This document shows, piece by piece, positions 39,862-45,000 of a stretch of 45,000 nt of DNA. Every line of letters starts with the position of its first letter. Within the stretch, counting starts at the first letter, position 1. The stretch covers positions 1 to 45,000 of the forward strand of contig MCFG01000262.1 in the NCBI GenBank assembly GCA_002104895.1. The letters are read 5' to 3'. Position numbers and translations under genes: made by a program. The notes below the pieces were generated by a model, which saw only the letters and a list, made by a program, of their open reading frames with translations, ran no database searches and was not told the origin of the DNA. Source of the stretch: Anaeromyces robustus (taxonomy: Eukaryota > Neocallimastigomycota > Neocallimastigomycetes > Neocallimastigales > Neocallimastigaceae).

Positions 39862-39981
39862 AACTCACTATTATTAATAGATAATAATATTTGTATAAGA
39901 TATGTTTATCTTAAATACAACTAGAAGACAGAGAGATATATATTTTTTAATAAGTTCTGTAATTAAAATTGATTTAGTTAA

Positions 39982-40153
39982 TTAAGCTAATAGTTCTTTT
40001 ATAGCTTTTAAAATTAGTGTTTCATCACGTTTTATTATTCATTATAATAAAAATTTCTGGTTAACCATAGATATTTTTATTTAAAAATGGTATTAGTGGT
40101 CTATATGAAAACCAATTTTTAATAAACTCTGAAATATGATCCTCTATTTTTCT
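39982..40153 (-). pseudogene. Possible decayed coding fragment of unknown family
   Basis: On the minus strand, two neighbouring short segments in different frames read like protein: one with RKIEDHISEFIKNWF and SYRPLIPFLNKNIYG, then KRDETLILKAIKELLA at the end. The sequence is more complex than the surrounding repeats and has amphipathic spacing. It is clearly broken and has no start. I do not recognise the family. It may be chance in A/T-rich DNA, so confidence is low. Confidence 0.25.
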
Positions 40154-40373
40154 TAATTAATAATAATTAAAATATATTAATTAATATATATATATTTGGA
40201 TATACATGTATATTAATAATTAATACATCATTTCATTTCATTTAAATTAAATTAATTATATATTTATATAATAATATAATATACTCAATTCATTTACTTT
40301 TTTTTTAATAATTTTTATTAGTGAATATAAAATTATATTTTTCAACAATATTTTAATTATTATTATTTATATT

Positions 40374-40632
<259 letters not shown>

Positions 40633-41097
40633 TATATGATATTATTATTATTATTTTCCTTTTTGAATTATATTTATTTTTTCTTTATTTTTATTTTTTT
40701 TTTTCACAACTCTATATATAGTCTTCAATTTTTTTTTTCACTTGAAATTCATTTTAAAATTTCCTTTTTTTATTATAAACATTTACCTTATTTTTTATTT
40801 ATTTTATACATTTTGATTAATAAATTAATTAATAAAGTATAATAATTGTTTAAGGTTACACAATAATAATGATTTTTGGAGAAATTTTTTTAGTGAAACA
40901 AAATTATAAAATATATTTAATTATTCATCCAAATAATTATATAAATTAATTATATTTTTATTTTAAGTATAAACTAAATTAAATCATATAGTATTTACTA
41001 ATTAATATGATTATTTTATAAAATAAATGAATAAAATAAATAAAGAAGAAAAAAAAAAAAATAAGATATTTAATAAATCATCATATAGTTTAAAATA

Positions 41098-41202
41098 ATA
41101 ATTTTAATAATTCATAATGATAGTTTTAATAATAATTCTTAATAATTCATAATGATAGTTTTAAATAATAATTTTAATAATTCATAATGATAGTTTTGAA
41201 TA
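41098..41202. repeat. 35-base tandem repeat, three copies
   Basis: The core AATAATTCATAATGATAG followed by TTTT recurs at 41106, 41141 and 41176, an exact 35-base period with near-identical copies. It is a minisatellite-like array, unlike the short microsatellites elsewhere in the window. Confidence 0.9.
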
Positions 41203-44200
41203 AAAAAAAAAGCTAATTATCACATTCTTTAATATAATAACTAGCTTGGTATTAATATAATTTGAAGTAAAATATATATAGCTTAGAATTGAATCAATTA
41301 TTAAATAACCTTTGTATAGATTATATAATTACTAATAATTTACTATAAATAAATTATTTTCTATTTAGTTATCCTAATCTTTATCTAAGTGTAAATCTTT
41401 TAAAATATGATTTATAGATAATAACTATGAAAAAGTTATAAAAAAAATTTATACATTTAACAAAAATTATTAATTTTTATATATTAATTTTTAAAAATTC
41501 TAAAAAAAAAAAAAAAAAAAGATAAATATTTTTCCAAAAGATAAAAAAGAAATTGAATTAGATTCATATTAATACCTTAATGTTCTTTATTATTTTTTTT
41601 TATTATTAATAAATAAACTGAATAAAATTAATATTAATCATATATAGAAAAAATCATTAGTTTCAATTATTTAAATTTACTAAAAAAAAAAAGAATTCTT
41701 TTTATTCTTTTATATATTATTTATTATTTTATTTTTTTTATTTTTTATTTTCTTTTTGTGTACAAAATAAAAATATTTATATATACATATTCTATTAAAA
41801 AATTATAATATTTAAAGTTTATTATTTATATATAATTTAATTTAATTACAATATATTTCCAGAAAGTAAATTAATTATATTAAATATATTAAAATAATTA
41901 ATTTTTACTTTTAAATTTATTTTAAAAAATGAATTTGAATTTGAATATGGATAATTTATGATATTTATGGTATATGCATTTTACTATTTTTTTTTTAAGA
42001 AATTGAAATAGTTTTAAATAAAAAAGTATACATTATAATGTATAAATAATATTCCAATTCAATTTTTAAATTTTTAGTGCATTAAATCCAAAGAATAAAA
42101 AAAATTTTATCCGTGGATTTTATAAAAATATATTTTCAAATATGTATAATTTTTAAATATTAATTTTTAGAATATATTGGTAATTATTAATAATATAATT
42201 AAAATTATGTTACAATTAATAATTATAATAATAATAACAATCATTGTAATAACAAAAGTAAGAATTATTAATAAATAATGCTAACAACAAAAAATGAATA
42301 ATAATAATAAATTTTGTTATTTAAATATTTATTCAATATTTCAAGAATAATCTATAATTTTTTTTTATAAATAATAATGTAACGTATTAAAAATAATTAT
42401 ATTTAACAATTATAAAATACATTTTATAAAAGTATAATAAATAAAACAATTAGATTATATAATAATACAATAGCATATAATGAATACAAATTAAAAACTT
42501 TCATATTAATAAACTAAAATAAAAATTAAAATTTTTAAAAAAAAAATGCTTTATTAGTCATTTTATATAATACAATTATTTAATGAATTAATTATTATTT
42601 TTTTTTTTGTTAATGATATAATTATTAAATAATTAATAAATAATAATAAATAAATAAATAAATAAATAATTATATATATAATATAAGTATTATCAATTAA
42701 CAATCAATCTATTAAAGTATAAATGACATAATCATTATATATAACATTAAAAAATTGATATATAAAAAATATTTATCATATAAAAAAATATAAAAACAGA
42801 GATATTTAATGATAATGATTAAAAATTAATTATTTATTTACAATATAAATAATAAATAATTATTCCATAAATATCATAAATATAATTTTAAATATTATTA
42901 TCCATATTATTCCTTTTAATATTATTATTACAATATATTTTTATTATTTATATAATAAATAAAAATCATTACAAACGATTAAATCATAACAAAAATTTAT
43001 TAATATCATAAATAAATAATTCAATTAACAATATTAATAATAGAAATAATGATATAAAAAAAGATTATTTTATAGAATGAAGTATTTTAAATATAAGACT
43101 ATTAATTATATTTATATAAATCAAATCTATTGTGCAAAATTAATATAAATAAATAGTTGTTTATAATAATTATAGAGTAAAATATTTAACAATAGATTGA
43201 TTTTTTAATTATATGTCATATAAAGTATTCTATAAATATAATACATTTAATCAATTTTAAAAAAAATAGCTCAATAATCTAATAATAATCAAATCTTCTA
43301 TTATATAGAAGTGATTAATAAATTTGATAATGAATAATGATATTAACTTTTAACTATTAAATATTAAATATTAACTATTAAAAAATTATATAATTATTTA
43401 TTTTAGATTTTTATAAATTTTTAAATTTTTTTTTTTTTTATTAACTAGAATAATTATCGAAAAATCCATTTATTATTTAAATTTTTTTTAATATTTATAT
43501 TGAAATAATTCTATTTTTTTGTTTTATTTTTAAACCAACAAAAGTTTAATAATTATTGTAAAAGGATGTAGAAAATATCTGTATTTAATTTATATACATT
43601 AATAAATTTGTATTAATTACCCAATAAAAGTTAAAACTAATTTATTATTAGCCAATAATGTTACAGATAATTTATTGGAAATACATTGTTATTTACATTA
43701 ATATTGTAGAATAAAACAAAAACTTTAAAGTTTATTGGATTAAATTGGGAATATCTCTAATAGTTAAAAAAATTTTTTTTTTTAAATATTAAAAATTTAT
43801 ATTTAATATATTATAAGTTCTTTTCAATTAATTTTTTAATAATTGTTTATTATTATAGAAAGAAAAATCAGTATTCAAAAATAATAATAATGATAATATA
43901 AAAATGAACCCTTTAAAATATTCATTTTAATATTATATTTTCAGATAATATATACTATTAATAAACCCTTTGGTTTTAGTTATGGTTTTAGTGCATTCTA
44001 TAATATTAATCTAGTAAGATACTATAATTATATATAATATTTTTTAGTTATATCATCAATTTTTATATAAAAAAAATATGAATATTATTAAAACTTTGAT
44101 ACATTAAACCATAATATAAAGATCTCGACTACCGAATACCAACATTAATATTAATAAATGTTAATTAATAAATACTATTAAAAAAAATATTTGTTGATTG

Positions 44201-44314
44201 ATAAATTATTTATAATTATTAATAATAATTATTATATAATATATTTATTATATAATATTTATTATATTTTGTAATAATAATAATAATAATAATAAATAAT
44301 AAATTATTTATAAT

Positions 44315-44365
44315 TAATATTTAATATTTAATATTTAATATTTAATATTTAATATTTAATATTTA
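44315..44365. repeat. (AATATTT)n heptamer repeat
   Basis: About seven tandem copies of a 7-base AT-only unit, followed at 44383-44417 by an ATTT tetramer run. The unit lacks G, so it is not a telomere repeat. Confidence 0.85.
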
Positions 44366-44383
44366 TTTATATACTCTATAAAT

Positions 44384-44414
<31 letters not shown>

Positions 44415-45000
44415 TAAATAAATTAAAATTTCATATATTACAAATAATTATACTCAATAAATTAATATTAAATATAATATAATTTAATTTATATTATTAA
44501 TATAATTTGTTATATAAATATTAAAAAATTTCATTTACATATAATTTAATATATTATAATATATTATAATAAAAGAAATTAAATTAAATCAATAAAATCA
44601 TTTTAAATATTTGATAATAAACATAAAAAAAAGGTGGTATAAAAAAAAACTTATTAAATAATGATATAATAAAAAAATAAAAAATAATAAATTATTATAG
44701 TATTAAATAATAAATAAATTTTTTTATATTTCTTTTTATTATATACAAATATAAAACATGTTATAAATAATATAATATAATATACTATAATATAATATAT
44801 TAATTTAATAAAATATAAAATATAAAATATAAAATATATTATTATTCATTGTTATTATTTATTATAAATTAATATAAATATATAAATAAATATATTTTTA
44901 AATAAATAATAAATAATTAAATAATAAAAAATAAATTAATAACTCGATAACTAAATAAATGTAATACAAACTTTCATATATACATAAAAAAAATAAAACA

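Noticed and set aside
44315-44365. Heptamer array as a telomere
   Set aside because: The unit is AT-only and lacks the G-rich pattern, and sequence continues on both sides.

Overview
The window is extremely AT-rich eukaryotic nuclear DNA. It has long homopolymers, TTA/AAT and AAAT microsatellites, many short introns and Asn-rich coding tracts. It carries an intraflagellar-transport gene (IFT38/CLUAP1), so the organism builds a cilium or flagellum. It also carries fungal/animal-like PRP8 and TSR1. This combination best fits an anaerobic gut fungus (Neocallimastigomycota, with flagellated zoospores). That placement is inferred from composition and gene content and was not tested by a search.

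Eight protein genes are supported. From left to right: the 3' part of importin-11 (+, 2-2053); an unrecognised four-helix membrane protein (+, 4795-6105); a protein with four C2HC zinc fingers and a very long Asn-rich linker (-, 7261-10535); IFT38/CLUAP1 (-, 11863-14760); a PQ-loop transporter of the SLC66A2 type (-, 15567-17147); the 40S-assembly factor TSR1 (-, 18641-22508); the spliceosome core protein PRP8 (+, 23694-31373); and a PH-CLU-TPR protein with 15 exons (+, 33260-38907). The right end (38908-45000) is a gene desert of simple repeats with a few decayed-looking islands. I built exon models by hand from splice sites, reading phase and family conservation. Every internal junction keeps frame.

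The genes are mostly housekeeping (nuclear import, ribosome assembly, splicing) plus one flagellar gene. No operon-like logic applies. TSR1 and PRP8 are head to head, about 1.2 kb apart, with a 70-base hairpin between them. The membrane-protein gene and the zinc-finger gene converge.

The standout observation is intron 9 of the PH-CLU-TPR gene. It is a textbook U12-type AT-AC intron: 5' ATATCCTTT, branch-like TTCTTTAAC, 3' AC. It is the only junction that restores the conserved CLU motif around L-N-L-K-D-H-Q-V. This implies a working minor spliceosome in this lineage. No tRNA, rRNA, CRISPR, intact transposon or virus-like element was seen.
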